A stretch of 64,000 bases of DNA, taken from contig JAMXDE010000052.1 of NCBI GenBank assembly GCA_026770025.1, positions 358,847 to 422,846 of the forward strand, written 5' to 3'. Shown here piece by piece: positions 1 to 12,100 of the stretch. The notes beneath the pieces were generated by a model. The model was not told the origin of the DNA. It saw nothing but the letters and a program-made list of their open reading frames with translations, and made no database searches. A program made the position numbers and the translations under genes. Origin of the DNA: Craspedostauros australis (Eukaryota; Bacillariophyta; Bacillariophyceae; Mastogloiales; Achnanthaceae). Numbering within the stretch: the stretch's first letter is position 1; the number at the start of each line of letters is the position of its first letter.

Positions 1-428
1 ACGTCGGGAAAGGCTAGCGTGGTCGTGGCCGTTGCAGCTCCAGCTGAGGCCGCAGTTGCTGTTGTTGCTGCTGCTGGTAGTGATGGATTCACAGCGTTAC
101 CGGCGTGATCCACAGGGCTGACGATGGCGGGGATGAAGCAAATCCCGCCATGGCCAAAGGAGGGGAAGGCGGCAGCAGCGCCATTCGCTGGGACTGCGAT
201 GCTGCTTCCAACAGGATGAGACGCATCCGTTGATGTCGGGTGCTTCGAGAAGAGCGACCTCAGAACCTGGCAAGCGATTTCCGTCGTGCTAGACGCTGGG
301 AGTCCTCCTCCAGTTGGATTGGTAGGGGGTGATGGGGTGGGCAGCGTGATGTTCTGCGCGAGAGGGACTTGCTCTCGGGCGACCACCTTTGGCTTTCTAC
401 TGGCAAGAGCGACGTTTGGATTGCACAT
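1..428 (-). CDS. unknown Ala/Pro/Thr-rich protein, N-terminal part only
   Basis: The minus strand is open from an ATG at 428 to the left edge of the window, giving 142 codons without a stop. The start reads Met-Cys-Asn-Pro-Asn. The translation is rich in Ala, Pro, Thr and Ser and has no signal peptide, membrane segment or motif that I recognise. Low-complexity N-termini of this kind are common on regulatory proteins of diatoms, but that is only a comparison. The likely 5' untranslated region (about 500-700) is rich in TGTGGT/CAACCA repeats. The 3' part and any domains lie outside the window, so no function is proposed. Confidence 0.55.
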   Translation of the reverse strand, partial: MCNPNVALASRKPKVVAREQVPLAQNITLPTPSPPTNPTGGGLPASSTTEIACQVLRSLFSKHPTSTDASHPVGSSIAVPANGAAAAFPSFGHGGICFIPAIVSPVDHAGNAVNPSLPAAATTATAASAGAATATTTLAFPD

Positions 429-3400
429 GATTGTTTGTTGATTTGTATTATATGATTTGGAAGTATTTTATGATAGCTGCGTTGCTGTATTGCTGTTACA
501 ATTGGTCTTGCTTTTTGGTATTGGTAACGGGGGAATGAGGTGGTTGTGGTTGTGGTTGTGATTGTGGTTGTTGCTGTTGTTGTGGTTGCTGGTTGTGGTG
601 GAGTGGAGTGATGTTCCTCGCCTCCTGTTGGATTTTATGAGGAAAACAAAGTTCGAAGAAGAGAGGATCAGGATGGACCAACCAAATCAAATCAAAACGA
701 AGTGGGTGTGAAGCAACGCAGAACGGAGATCACAAGGACATTGGCAAGCACATCAATTGGTGGAGTGTGTGCGTCCACAGACCAACGATGGAACGACTCC
801 GTAGGCAGAGTACGGATGCATGCAGCAGAGGACGGACACCGACATCTGCAGCACAACCGTCACGAGACACATGACGCGGCCAACAGCCGCTCGTCATTGA
901 TGGTCGTCATCGATGCTCGTCCTTCTGCTGTTGTGTCTGGCAAACACCAACCATTGATGGTGGGGGCGATGTCGACGAGGCGGTTTTGCCCAATTCGGGG
1001 TTCGGTTCAGCCAGGCAGGGAACAACGAAGACACCAACCACTGGCAGATGGCTCATGGGGACGGAACAAGTCGCGACCTTGTTCTCCCAACGTCACTAGG
1101 CATAACAACGGGATGCCATCGGCATTAACTGCATGTGAATCTGCACGTCTGATCATCACTGGAATACTTAACAGTTTTTCGTCTTTGTCCTAGTGCTGTG
1201 ACTGGGCGGGGAGGTTTGGCAGCGGGAGCGAATTGGTCGGACAAGTTGGGACAAGACCACAAATGGTGCGCGCGAGATATGACCTACTCTGGACACAGAT
1301 ACTTGTAGAAGCACGAGTAGCCGTAGTACCGGAGTATTGTATGCAGAATAGAATAGAATAGTAGAGGAGAGGTCGAGTAGAGCACGTATGTGTAGAGCGA
1401 AGTAGAATGTGGTAGTGGAGTGCTTGATCTTCCTTGGGGTTAGTGCGGAAACATGAAGAGCACGAGAGGAATACATCCAATCCAATGTGCAGTGAAAGTG
1501 GCGTGTGCAGCAAGAGAGAGAGAGAGAGAATCAACGAAACGCAAGGGAGGCAAGAGGATGCAACTTGACTTCACCGTGCAGAGATGCCGCATCATCGCAA
1601 CAGCTGTACATACCCACCGTTGACACCATACCTATCCCTATGTCCACTGTAATAGTACTGCATCAGTACATTCCACACGCACTTGTACTCACGGAACGAG
1701 GCAGAAGGCGTTCCACATGGCGGTTTCGTCTGCATTCTGCGCATCCGTCAGTCAACTTAGACATCATGACATCGTGACCGAAGTCGACGAGAAGTGCAAC
1801 ATCAACGGTCGTCTCATTCGTTTTCCAACAGTGGGCAGATCACGCGCCAGAAACTGGTATCCTTTCGTCGGAGTTGCGATTTTGGCGCAATTGCCGTAGC
1901 TCGTTTGGTTGCCGCCAGAGGCCCACGCGACGGCCTTTCGCCCGAATGGATTTCGAAGACAAGAGTCTTCGCCATGTGCACGTCTGTTCATGGGCAAGAT
2001 ACCATCCGAGTACGTTGGAGTACTCTACTCGCATTCATATTTGATAGCTTGCGTTCATGTGATGTGTGCGTGTCTCTCTTTCGCTTTTGCTTCCTTTTGG
2101 CACAGTATCCAAAGATTCCGCAACCTTCATCCGATGTTCCTCATGGTTCTTGAGTGTGGCAGAGTATCGAATGGAGTTGAAGCATGACAAAGCATGCGAT
2201 GGGATACGAAGAATCGCTACCTGAGAGGGGCGCCGTCGAATTGATGAGTGACGGCGAGCGCGAGACGTGAGGTGAGTTTTTGGGTTACGCGCAATCCAGA
2301 ATGCCACGCTTCTCTTTCAGCGGTGCTCGCCAACCAATCATCCGCACATGGCAGACATGCTCCATCCACAAGTTCGAGTTTGTTGAAGGCGATCGCAGGG
2401 TTGACATTTCCCCTCATCGATTTCCTGTCCATTTCCATGAGGCGGAAAACGGTGGGGTCCTGGGTGCATGGAAGTTCACGAGACATCACAACGATCAGGG
2501 GGACATCCAACTCGAACGACTATTCTTGCTCGTGGCAAGAATCAAGTGGCAAAGTCACTGGTTTCTCTGCTGTAGGAATCTGACAGAAACGTATTGCCGC
2601 ACGTTTTGATGAGTGAACGGGCAGAGATGGAGGCACGTGAAAGAGGATCAAAGTCTGGATCTCACCGAGGATCTCCGTGCGTGTCTGAGAAACAGAGAAG
2701 TTCTCCAGAGTACGAGTAGCGAGGTAAAGGGGATGCTGTGACCTTCTGGACATTGCACGAGGATGGTGGAGGAAGATAACTCTGCTGTAGGAAATGTACC
2801 AAGAGGAGTAGGTATGCGGTGTCTTGCTCATCATCTTCGTTTTCACGGTCACCGCAGCAAGACGCAATGGAACACAATGAGATACATGGAGATGGAGGAA
2901 TGCAAAGCGGGCCATACCCATACATGGACACATACCATACACATACGCACATCCAGACACGCAAATGCATGTCTCTGTTTGTATCACTACATCGCAAGTG
3001 CTCCCGCTCGATTTCTTACTTGTTTGTGCATGTCTTGGGTATGTGGAGCAAGTACCAGGGGCAACGGCTTCTCTGGACGAGCCTTAGCCTCGCATGGATG
3101 GCCGTATCACCACCCACTGGCATCTACTGTATGGACGCTGCTTCGAGGGAAGTCCCAGTTGCTGGAACCGTCTGAAAGACTCCAAGACAAAAGCACCGAG
3201 TGGCAAAGATTACTTGCTGAAGGAGTGGTCCGGTTTGGATGAAGGAAGAAGATGGTACGGAGCACAATGAGCATCACCTTTGGAGGCTCACGTCTGAGGC
3301 ACAGAGCGGAGGAGGAGGTGAACGAGGAAGAGCAGGACGACAAAGATGCCGAGGTGTGTTAAAGACTCTGTTTCGATGTCGATAGTTCATAAGAGCTTCA

Positions 3401-3736
3401 CTTGTGAACGTCTGGAATGGATGCCACAGACCCATTCTGAAACTGATCAATCAATCTTGCTAGCAGATGGCTGATGCCCTTCTTGGATGAAGAACACGGG
3501 TGTCAGTCTTTGGCGTGCAATAGCTTCTCATTTGAACCTTGTTCTCTGCAGACGGCGGATGTCGATGGCGAGGTTGACGTCAACGATTCTGTGATCTCTC
3601 CATCTTGAATGATTACGCCCTCGTCAATTTGCAACCGTGTCGATGATCGGAGGAATCGAAGTTGATGGGATGGTGACCGTGATGTGAGAACGTGCAATAT
3701 GTCGGGAGTCACCACGAGGACGACGACGATGGTTGC

Positions 3737-3773
<37 letters not shown>

Positions 3774-5540
3774 TGCCATGACGGGAGCCACGATGACATT
3801 GTCTGTCATCAGAAAAGTTGGAACTCGGAATCCGAGCTCAGTGCAATCCTCTCTCTCTTTGTCTATCTGTCTCGTACGCACTTGTTGATTGGCTTGCTTC
3901 CGATTCAAACCCAAGCAGAATGCAGCAAGAAGAGCTTCTTGTTCTCATTTGCACCAGAGGGTATGGGTCAGAGCGAGAGAGAGAGCGCGCTGCATGCCAT
4001 CGGTTGTCTCTTCGTCCCATGTTCCGTGTTGCATTGCGGTGCGGTTGGTTGACTGGTCTGGTGCAACATACTCTTGTGCTCTCCGACGACATGCGATTCT
4101 ACCGTCCAAGCCATGTTGTACACATCCTTAGTTCGACATCCGTTGTCCTGATCGGCTGTGATTGCATGTCGATCTTCGTCCAATGGAAACTCCTGCGTAG
4201 CCCCTTATCTTCACACCATCAATCGCCGTAGCATCTTGATACCAGAGGGCATGGCATGGCATGGACCGCCCATGGGAGCACCAGATGGAAGGTGGAGAGG
4301 TGACATGACACCGAAGATTTCAAACTGAGCGAGCCATTATTCCAGGTCTTGATGTTCCGTGATCCGACTTTGCTTACTCATACATTGTCTGCGATGAAAG
4401 CAATGCTGGCAGATCAACGTCCTTGGCACGCAGCTGAGGACCTCTTACGACTGCCTAACACGCGGGAGGTGTTGCGCGAGGCAAGAATGAATCGTCATTG
4501 CGCCAGATCCAGCGATGTCAGGCAAGATCAGTGCATGTCCCGCAGGCAACGGGCGATACCACGAACCATGCACCTGCCAGCACATGGTTGGAGGATGATT
4601 CACTCCAATTGAACAGTCCAGGTCGCCCGCAGCCTGTGTCGATCCCATCTAGCACGGATTGATCTCCAGAAATGAAGAGATGCTCCACACCGATGAGGCC
4701 GCACAGCCATGCTTGGGATGAGAGCGTAAATGGAAGTCGCGGATTCCATAGATACATGCATATGTGCTGGACTATCAACTCTAGAGCACATATTGGTATC
4801 GCTGTCATGGACCGACCAAGAACAGCCTCGTAGCATGATGCAACAATCGACAATCAATCGCACAAAGAAAGCAGGGCTACGGGCTCCATCAGGTTCTCAA
4901 CCAATCAAGTAGGTGCTGAAGACCTCCAAACCCTACCATCATCGCCAACACTAGTCAACAGCAAATGAACAAGAAAGGATTGCTCGAAGTGGAATAGGGC
5001 ATTTTGCTGGAAAGAGAGTGCATGAAACTATCACTACGTATGGACATGACAATCTCTGCAAGTATTGTACAATAAGTTCGAAGAAGCGAGCAACGCAATT
5101 CATGCGCCCCTTTCTCCATCTTGTGCAAAGTGGAGCTTCATCGATACAGTCACTGAAGAGCCGAAGTACTGCACGTGGAACATAGTATTGGGATAGGAAC
5201 TGGGACGGAACACGTCCTGCGACGGATGCAAGGCGATGAACACTGGAAACGGACCTGACCACAAATCCAAACATTTTTGGCGCTCGCTCCAGGTCGAACG
5301 AATCAAAGATACGGACGTGTCGCCTGTCGCGACCACAACGAACTCGTTTGTGGCGCGCAACCAACAGCGACCACACAAGGCACACAATTGAGCAAGGCCC
5401 AACATGGGTGCACAAAGAGACACCATTCCTGCTCGTACATTTTCTATTATATAATGTAATACTGCTACTCTATTCATCGTACACACCACCAGTGACGTAA
5501 GATAACGACCAACATAAAGAGGAATAGAGTACTTTGGAGT
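429..5540. other. about 5.1 kb without a convincing gene
   Basis: No open frame here looks like protein: the longest (about 160 codons) have erratic composition and no recognisable domain, and no chain of GT-AG exons stands out. The stretch holds small microsatellites: a TGTGGT-type tract near 538-597, a GA run at about 1510-1528, an ATG/GAT run at about 3735-3772 and three GCATG units near 4250-4264. GAGTA/TACTC words recur (for example around 1290-1400). Base composition is not visibly AT-rich. A lineage-specific gene or a noncoding transcript cannot be excluded. Confidence 0.5.
3735..3772 (+). repeat. (ATG)n microsatellite
   Basis: A nearly pure GAT/ATG trinucleotide run of about 38 bp inside the gene-free region. 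It gives poly-Met, poly-His or poly-Ile in different frames, which explains the apparent ORFs that cross it. Confidence 0.85.
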
Positions 5541-6155
5541 ATGACGAGATCCATTAGGCGGTGCATCTTCGCAGCATCGCTTCTCAGTCTGCACAACCCC
5601 GCACAGGCCTGGCAGATCCCCTTGCCAGGCGGAGGCAGGATACGCTTGGACAATAGCGGCGTGCTGCGCATCCAACTGCAAGATCAAGAAGGACTGCCAC
5701 CCTTCCCCGCGATGGGCAGCACGGCCGATGATGCAACCCTGCAATCGCTGGATGTTCGCGACACGGGCACGCCCAAAGGATTTGGGGTGTTTGCCACGAC
5801 GACCATCGCGCAGCACGCATTCCTGGGATTCTATCCAGGCAACCGCATCACGTCACGCGAGAAACTCGACGAGATGGTGGCGTCGGGCGCGACGAACATG
5901 GATTACGTGATCGGCGTCGATGGCGGGCAGACCTTCCTGGATGGATACGAATGGTCGAAAACGAGGGATCAGTTCTGCCCCGTCTTCTTGAATCACGCCG
6001 ACGGCGACGAGCAGAACACGCAGGCAAACTGTTTGCGTCTGTTGGAAGATGGGGAAGTTGCCTTCTTCACGGCCAGGCAGATACAGGCGGGTGAGGAGCT
6101 TTGCTTTGACTACGGATCGAATTACTGGGTGGGCAGGGAGCAGCAGAAGATATGA
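5541..6155 (+). CDS. small SET-domain protein with N-terminal signal peptide
   Basis: Single-exon gene of 204 residues; an in-frame TGA at 5493 lies upstream and 5541 is the first ATG. Residues 78-192 carry the SET signatures: Gly-Phe-Gly-Val-Phe at 80-84, the cofactor-pocket motif Phe-Leu-Asn-His followed by Asn-Cys (149-164), and Glu-Glu-Leu-Cys-Phe-Asp-Tyr-Gly at 185-192. SET proteins transfer methyl groups from S-adenosylmethionine to lysines. Residues 1-23 look like a signal peptide ending Ala-Gln-Ala, with Trp at +1. In diatoms an aromatic residue (usually Phe, sometimes Trp, Tyr or Leu) directly after the signal-peptide cleavage site marks plastid import, so a plastid enzyme is possible; secretion or ER retention is the alternative. 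The protein is close to a bare SET domain, with no pre- or post-SET cysteines. The substrate is unknown. Confidence 0.85.
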   Translation: MTRSIRRCIFAASLLSLHNPAQAWQIPLPGGGRIRLDNSGVLRIQLQDQEGLPPFPAMGSTADDATLQSLDVRDTGTPKGFGVFATTTIAQHAFLGFYPGNRITSREKLDEMVASGATNMDYVIGVDGGQTFLDGYEWSKTRDQFCPVFLNHADGDEQNTQANCLRLLEDGEVAFFTARQIQAGEELCFDYGSNYWVGREQQKI

Positions 6156-6794
6156 CACTGTGGTGGGTGCAGATTGGATTAGACAGATTCTCTGAGGGCA
6201 GAGGAGAGATCCTTCATGATCGTCGATGTAGATCAATGAATATAGCAACACAGAGCAGTACTATATTCGAGTATAGTATTAGGAATGGCTTTCCAACATG
6301 TTGTCTGCTATATTCCGTCATCGTTGCGATTCTTCCCTCCCAACGTGGTGATGCGATGCAGTCTGGCTCTTCAATTCCCTCCAACAACAACGAGCGTGAC
6401 AACACGGACATGACAGAACACAATTCTTCGCGCGTCGCACAAGATTCAACAGAAAATTGAATCGTGAAGCGGTCGAAGGACGGATGCCAGGCGTTGTTGC
6501 GTCCGAATCCAACGCTTGCACGTGGAACTTAGTAATGATTCTACGCGTCTTGAGAACACCACGGTCATAGCAGCGAACACCACGAGTTCGATCCTTGAGA
6601 ACATCCTTGACAACAAGCGGGGCGAGGTGGCTGCAACTTCATCGAAGCCATTCCTCACATCAATCCCCTTTCGTTGTTGTGTTTGGTTTCATCAAAAGAG
6701 AAGTCGGAGGGAGAAAGAGGGAACACTGTAGCATTGCAAGAGAGGAAGAACCGTACTAATCCATATAATACTCCCTTGTTGAGTGAGTTGCTTC
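6156..6794. other. intergenic, SET gene to HSF gene
   Basis: About 640 bp that must hold the 3' end of the SET gene and the promoter and leader of the HSF gene. Both flanking genes are on the plus strand. I see no RNA gene or repeat. ORFs here are short and unconvincing. Confidence 0.6.
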
Positions 6795-8887
6795 ATGGGC
6801 AACGCCAACACTGTTGACATCGATCAAAGCGACGACCTGAAGAACGTCGAAGACGTCATGGAGCCCAACGGCGATGTTGCTGCCGCGGAGACTGTCGTTG
6901 TCGCTGGTACCGTTGCTGGAACTGGAGCTGCTGGTAGTCTCAACGACACCAACACCACTTACATCGACATCAGCGCGAACGTCAATGACGAAGTCAGTCT
7001 CGATACGCAACCGATGCTCCTGCCTGATGAACAAGGACAATCGGAGGCTGTTGCGACAGAATCGATGGTGACCGTCGTGGCGCTTCCCCCAAACACGGAA
7101 GCCAAGCTCGATGAAACCGCAGAGTTGCCTCTCGCAGAATTCAAACCGAACGAAACCGAAGCCGCCAATGAAGATGAGATGCCCCAGACTCAGCCTCATG
7201 ATGTTGTCCAACAAGAGCAGCACGAACAAGACATGGAGCAGCAACCAGAACATCCCCAAACACGGCCGCAGATGCAAGAGCAAACGCAAACGCAGCCACA
7301 GGCAGCACAACAACAAAAGTCGGTCTACCCGGAGCAGGAACAACCAAAGGAGACGCCGGAGACCATCCCTGCTACACCCCAAACACCGACGCAGCCCTAC
7401 GCGTATTCGCCGTATCCCTACTATCCCCCCATGCCAGGCTACATGCCGTCACACACAGGGGTGCCTCCGCCGACCACATCGCCACCTGACTGCCTCATGA
7501 CAGGACAGACGAATCCGTACCACTACAAGGATGCCTCGTACCACGCCGATCCGCCGGAGGATGATCAACGAAACCGTGGAGGAGTCACAGGTACGTCCAT
7601 TGATCAGTGACAAACTTGCCCAATCCTGCATTGCTTTCAAATGTTGCATCGACACACTGACACTCACTCACTCACTCACTCACATACCAAACTATCTTTT
7701 TCATCCATACATTTCTGTATCCGCAGAACCGTTCCCACAAAAACTGCACCGAATGCTGGAGTGCACGGAGCGCGACGGTATGACGGACGTCGTTTCCTTC
7801 TTTTCGCATGGTCGAGCCTTCGCGATCCACAAGCCAAGACGCTTCGTCACAGAGGTCATGAGCAAGTTCTTCCGACAAAGCAAGCTCACCAGCTTCCAAC
7901 GTCAGCTCAATCTCTACGGGTTCCGAAGAATATCACAAGGGCCAGATAATGGAGGTACGTTGCTGCCATCATGGCTGTTGCTGTCGCTGTCATCGTGATT
8001 ATGTGGAAGCTGACATTCTCAAGCTCTGCTTTAGTCACCTCACCGTCTCATCGCAAAAGAAAAAACAAGACACCATCGTTCGCATGATGCCGCGCAATGT
8101 GTTGCACTGTATACATTTAGATACTCTCACACTCAACCTTGCCATCCATTGTCACTCCTCCTCACACAGGCTACTATCATGAGCTGTTCCTCAAGGGACG
8201 ACCAGGATTGTGCGTCAACATGAAACGCACCAAAGTGAAGGGGAATCAGAAACTAAAGAGAGACCCCGACACGGAACCAAAGTACGTAGCAGTATCCCGT
8301 AAATACGAGTACGGTGTGCATCAGCAATGATGTGCGCCACCCATACTCTCAGTGCTGTTCAACCTGCGACAATCCTCCTCTCTGATACCAAGCTCACGAT
8401 TCTTCTCGCTCTTCTGAAATCCTCTCCTCTTTATTTTTCTTCTTCGTACAGCTTTTACGCATACCCGCCGATCACACCAGGCACGCCGTACCCCCAACCA
8501 CCCATTCCGGCAACATCGCCGTACAGCTCGAACGGATACATGTACCCGCCCGTGTATCCACCATATGGCGGATCGCCCTACACGGCAGCACAGCAAGGCT
8601 CAATGCCGCAGTCCATGCACCACCCCCAATCACCGCCACACGGTGCCTACGCTGGCTATTCCTATCCGCCGTCGTATGGATATCCATGGTATTCCCAGCC
8701 TGCGCACATGCCACCGTCCGGCAGCCCATCAGGTGTGGCGCCACAGACGAGCCCCATCAAAATCAATCCCAGAAAGGACGACGATGAGGTCGCTGGAACC
8801 ACCGCGCGTAAGCTGGATGTCACCAACGAGGGCAACGAGGACGGCACCGTGACTCCCGACAAGCATCCGACAGAGAGTGCCGTGTGA
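6795..8887 (+). CDS. heat shock transcription factor (HSF family), four exons
   Basis: Exons 6795-7590, 7727-7954, 8170-8281 and 8452-8887 join in frame to 523 residues. The ORF can be read further upstream only from a GTG; 6795 is the first ATG. All three donors read GTACGT and all acceptors are CAG. The HSF DNA-binding domain spans residues 267-366, with the recognition-helix motif Ser-Phe-Gln-Arg-Gln-Leu-Asn-Leu-Tyr-Gly-Phe at 321-331 and the following Gly-Tyr-Tyr-His-Glu-Leu-Phe. The domain lies centrally: about 265 residues rich in Glu, Gln, Thr and Pro precede it and a Pro/Tyr/Ser-rich tail follows. I see no clear heptad-repeat trimerisation region after the domain, so oligomerisation is uncertain. 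HSFs bind inverted nGAAn elements in the nucleus, and diatoms carry many divergent ones. A small heat-shock protein gene lies about 12 kb away, but nothing here shows a direct link. Confidence 0.93.
7591..7726 (+). other. intron 1 of the HSF gene
   Basis: 136-nt intron with donor GTACGT and acceptor CAG, phase 1. It contains a short CACT/ACTC repeat around 7660-7682. Removing it joins a lone G to AA to give Glu just before the Pro-Phe-Pro start of the DNA-binding domain. Confidence 0.9.
7955..8169 (+). other. intron 2 of the HSF gene
   Basis: 215-nt phase-1 intron, donor GTACGT, acceptor CACAG. It splits a Gly codon inside the DNA-binding domain, between Asp-Asn-Gly and Tyr-Tyr-His-Glu. Confidence 0.9.
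8282..8451 (+). other. intron 3 of the HSF gene
   Basis: 170-nt intron, donor GTACGT, acceptor TACAG preceded by a good pyrimidine tract. It splits an Asn codon (AA/C) after the DNA-binding domain. Confidence 0.88.
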
Positions 8888-9183
8888 TTGTGCGAGCAGG
8901 GGTTCGTTGTCACAAGAACAGAGGGGCCGACAAAGCAGGGGAATGGCATTTTGCATGTGAAAATGAGGTCCCATCCTCTTGCGAGTACTCGTGTGTATCG
9001 AAGTGAAGATTTGGGTAGAGGTGTATGTATCTGCTCTACCATAGTCTACTACGTTAGATGTTGCAGTGTATCGAAATAAAAATGTAACTCTTCATCCCTT
9101 TCATATTACATGAAGATAGTACATGCATCACGCTCGACACTCACCAAGTCATGACGACGAGCGCCCTGCAATGCTCGTCTTAT

Positions 9184-12100
9184 TCAGCTTGATCCATCCT
9201 TCAACAACGTGGTCACCTGTTCAGCCATCCGCTCACATTCGTCTTCGTTCATCTCGGCATCCCAACAGGTCGATAGCAGGTACTCCGATGCCTCCATCTG
9301 CGCATCGTCATCGCGCCCAAGATCAGGAATCTCCAGCAACCGCACGTACAGTTGCTCCGCCATGTACCGACGCACGCGCGGGAATTGATGTTTCAGCACG
9401 TCCACAACGAACCGTAACGTTGCATCTCGATCTTCCGCGGCCAGCAGCCCCAGCGCAACATCGCTGATTGATAGTATGCGCGTAACGTCCGTGCAGTTCT
9501 GCACCTCCACTTCCAATTGAGCCAATAGGCGCTGCGCGAAGTCGGTACTTTCCAGCAACCGATTCATGCACATCTTGTCCATGAGCAGATGGATGGTTTT
9601 CAGCAGCGGATTGATGAAATGCCCCTGGTGCTTGTGCTCTGCAAAGTGTCGAAGAAACGAATCACCCAACATGTTCAAACGATCGAGGGCCTGCGTCGCC
9701 TTGATCCATTGAATCAGATTTCGCATTGCCTCCTTCGATATGCTCTCCGTCAAACCACCAGCACTCATAATCAGGCCTGAAACAATCGAATGGAACAATG
9801 CATCGATGGAAGCTGCCTTCATCGCGACTGGAAAGGCGACGCATGGGCTGGACCAGTTCTGTGTCACATCGTCCGTATCCGTGTCTGCGCCTGCGTCTGC
9901 GTTGAACAACTCTTGCAGGAGAGCTGCGTCGGGGAGATGTGGAAAGCTCGGATCCTTCATCCTGACTACTCGTTGCAAGCATTCGCCCGCGGTGCCGCGT
10001 ACCGCATCCAGCTTGCCTGTGAATTGATGGAACAGGCCGGATAGAATTTTGAGGACTCTCTCTTGGTTCAAATACTCGTTGGAAGCTCCACAATCACGCT
10101 GAATGAGAGACGCGAAGGATACCAATCCCTCCATGGCAGCGATGCGCGACCACGAGCCAACATCGCCGCGTCGGTCCATGTTGTAATCCGCGAGCGCCGC
10201 AAGCAGCGTGTTCCAGACATGACCGATCTGCTTGCTTTGGAGATGACTGAGTGGATATGCTTGTGCCTGCCCGTTGATCCCGACGGTGTTGCAAACTCTA
10301 ACGAGCGCTTGCACTGAGTTGCGCCGTGTCTCAGCATCCTTCTCGTTGCCGACCGTCGCGTTGGGTTTGGCGAAGCGGCATAGCGTTGCCAGCACTGTGT
10401 CCAGGACCTTCTCGGACGGTGCCAGCAGCTTGGCTGGCAAGTATCCGAGCGCCATTGAGAAACCACGTGTTGCCGCTGGATTGGTGTTTGTCCGTACTTG
10501 CTTGACGTACTTGTCGACAACTCGTTTTTGCAGTCGATCTGACGGTCCTTTTGGACCAACTTGGAAGTACGTGGACATGAGCTTGCCAAGACCGGCGCAA
10601 GCTTGCTTCTGGATCACGTCGGATGGATGCGGGATGCAGGCATCGATGGTGTCCAACAGCTTGACCTGCTGCGGCACCGTCAGTGATAGTTCTGCCGTCG
10701 CAGTACACTCAATGAGTCGGCAGACGGCCGATCGCATCATCTCCCCACCCTTACCTCTGTAGAGGCGCCTCTTCTCGATGGTCGGCACCAAGTCGGTAAT
10801 CTCCTTCAGCGTGGCATCGGAGAGATGATCGCGATAGTGCGGGACGTTCCGCGCATACCCCAAAATGACTTCGGCAAGACCAATGACAGCGCCGTGGCGC
10901 GAGATGACAGATTTGGGGTCTACGCTGGTTTCCAATAGGTAGGGGATGACGTTGCTGGCAAAGTAGGCAGGGTCCAGCTGGACCAACCCTCCCAACGACG
11001 TCGCGGCGAGCTTACGGATGTTCTCATCCCAATGCTTCAACTTCTTGCGACACAGATTGTCGGTGAGAGGATGGCGGTATTCTGCAAACTCAGCGACCTT
11101 CCAGCAGATCGCGGTGTAGGCATTCTTGCGATTGCCGAGCGAGAAGTAATCCGCCAATGTCAGGATGTCCAAACCGTTCTTGAAGTTGTCCGCACCCTGC
11201 CGTCCCACCATCTCCTGGAAGGCTGCGCTGGCCGCACGCCGGCAGTTGACTTCGCGGTCGAGCAAGCTGGTCTCCACGATGGAACGGCTCATGTCAGGGA
11301 TGAAGGGTTTCAGTATGGACGGATCGTAGGCGCGTGCGCAGGCCCAGTAGGTGTAGCACGCCGCGTCGCGCACGTGGCTCCCGACACTTGTCTGGCGTCG
11401 CGGTAGATCGTACTGCATGGCATCGACGACCTTGGGGAGAACGTCATCCAACCGTTGCGGCAGCAGCAGACCGCGCCGCGCGAGCTCGGCCAGCGCCAGG
11501 CAAGCCCCGTGCCAGGCATGGTCCTTTTCGATGTCCTCGAAGAGATCGACGATGGCATCCAGAACATCGTCAGCGCAGACGGCGGGAAGGCGTTCTGTGA
11601 TCCTGCCGACGCCCTTGGCCGCGGACCATCGCACAGATGTGGAAGGATCTTGCAAGCACTCGAGGATTCTACCCATGACGTCTTCGACTTCACTGGGAAC
11701 TTCGAACAAGAGGTTGTCGCTGGTGTCGTTTGCAGCATGCTGTTTGGGTGGCTTCTGTGTACGCTGTGTGGCATTCGTGGTGGTTGAATTGCGCTGTGCC
11801 TTGCGCAGATTGTTCTTGAGGGAACGGCGGCCGCGTTGATACCGCCAGACGACCAACCTCGGCGGCATGTGCAAGGTGGCCGTTCTGGTCCAGTACTTGA
11901 CGAGCAACCGGCGCAGGATCTGATTCGATGGGTTTGATTCCGCGATGGCATTCATGGGTTGCCAGTAGGAACTTGCAACGCGCAGCACATCCTGTCGGTC
12001 GCTCTTGGACACCTTCATGAATGCCACAATGGTCTGCAGTACGCCCATGCATCGGAAGATGTGACGCTTCGTCCGCGAGAACTCCACCAGTGCTTCACGC

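Noticed and set aside
702-1193. 163-codon plus-strand frame in the gene-free region
   Set aside because: It needs a non-ATG start, has erratic composition and no domain.
6575-6600. tRNA-like GTTCGATCC box
   Set aside because: No matching T-stem, anticodon arm or acceptor stem around it. No other convincing tRNA was found by eye in the window.
6756-7382. 208-codon Leu-rich minus-strand frame
   Set aside because: Antisense of the Gln/Glu-rich first exon of the HSF gene; poly-Leu comes from CAG/CAA codons read backwards.
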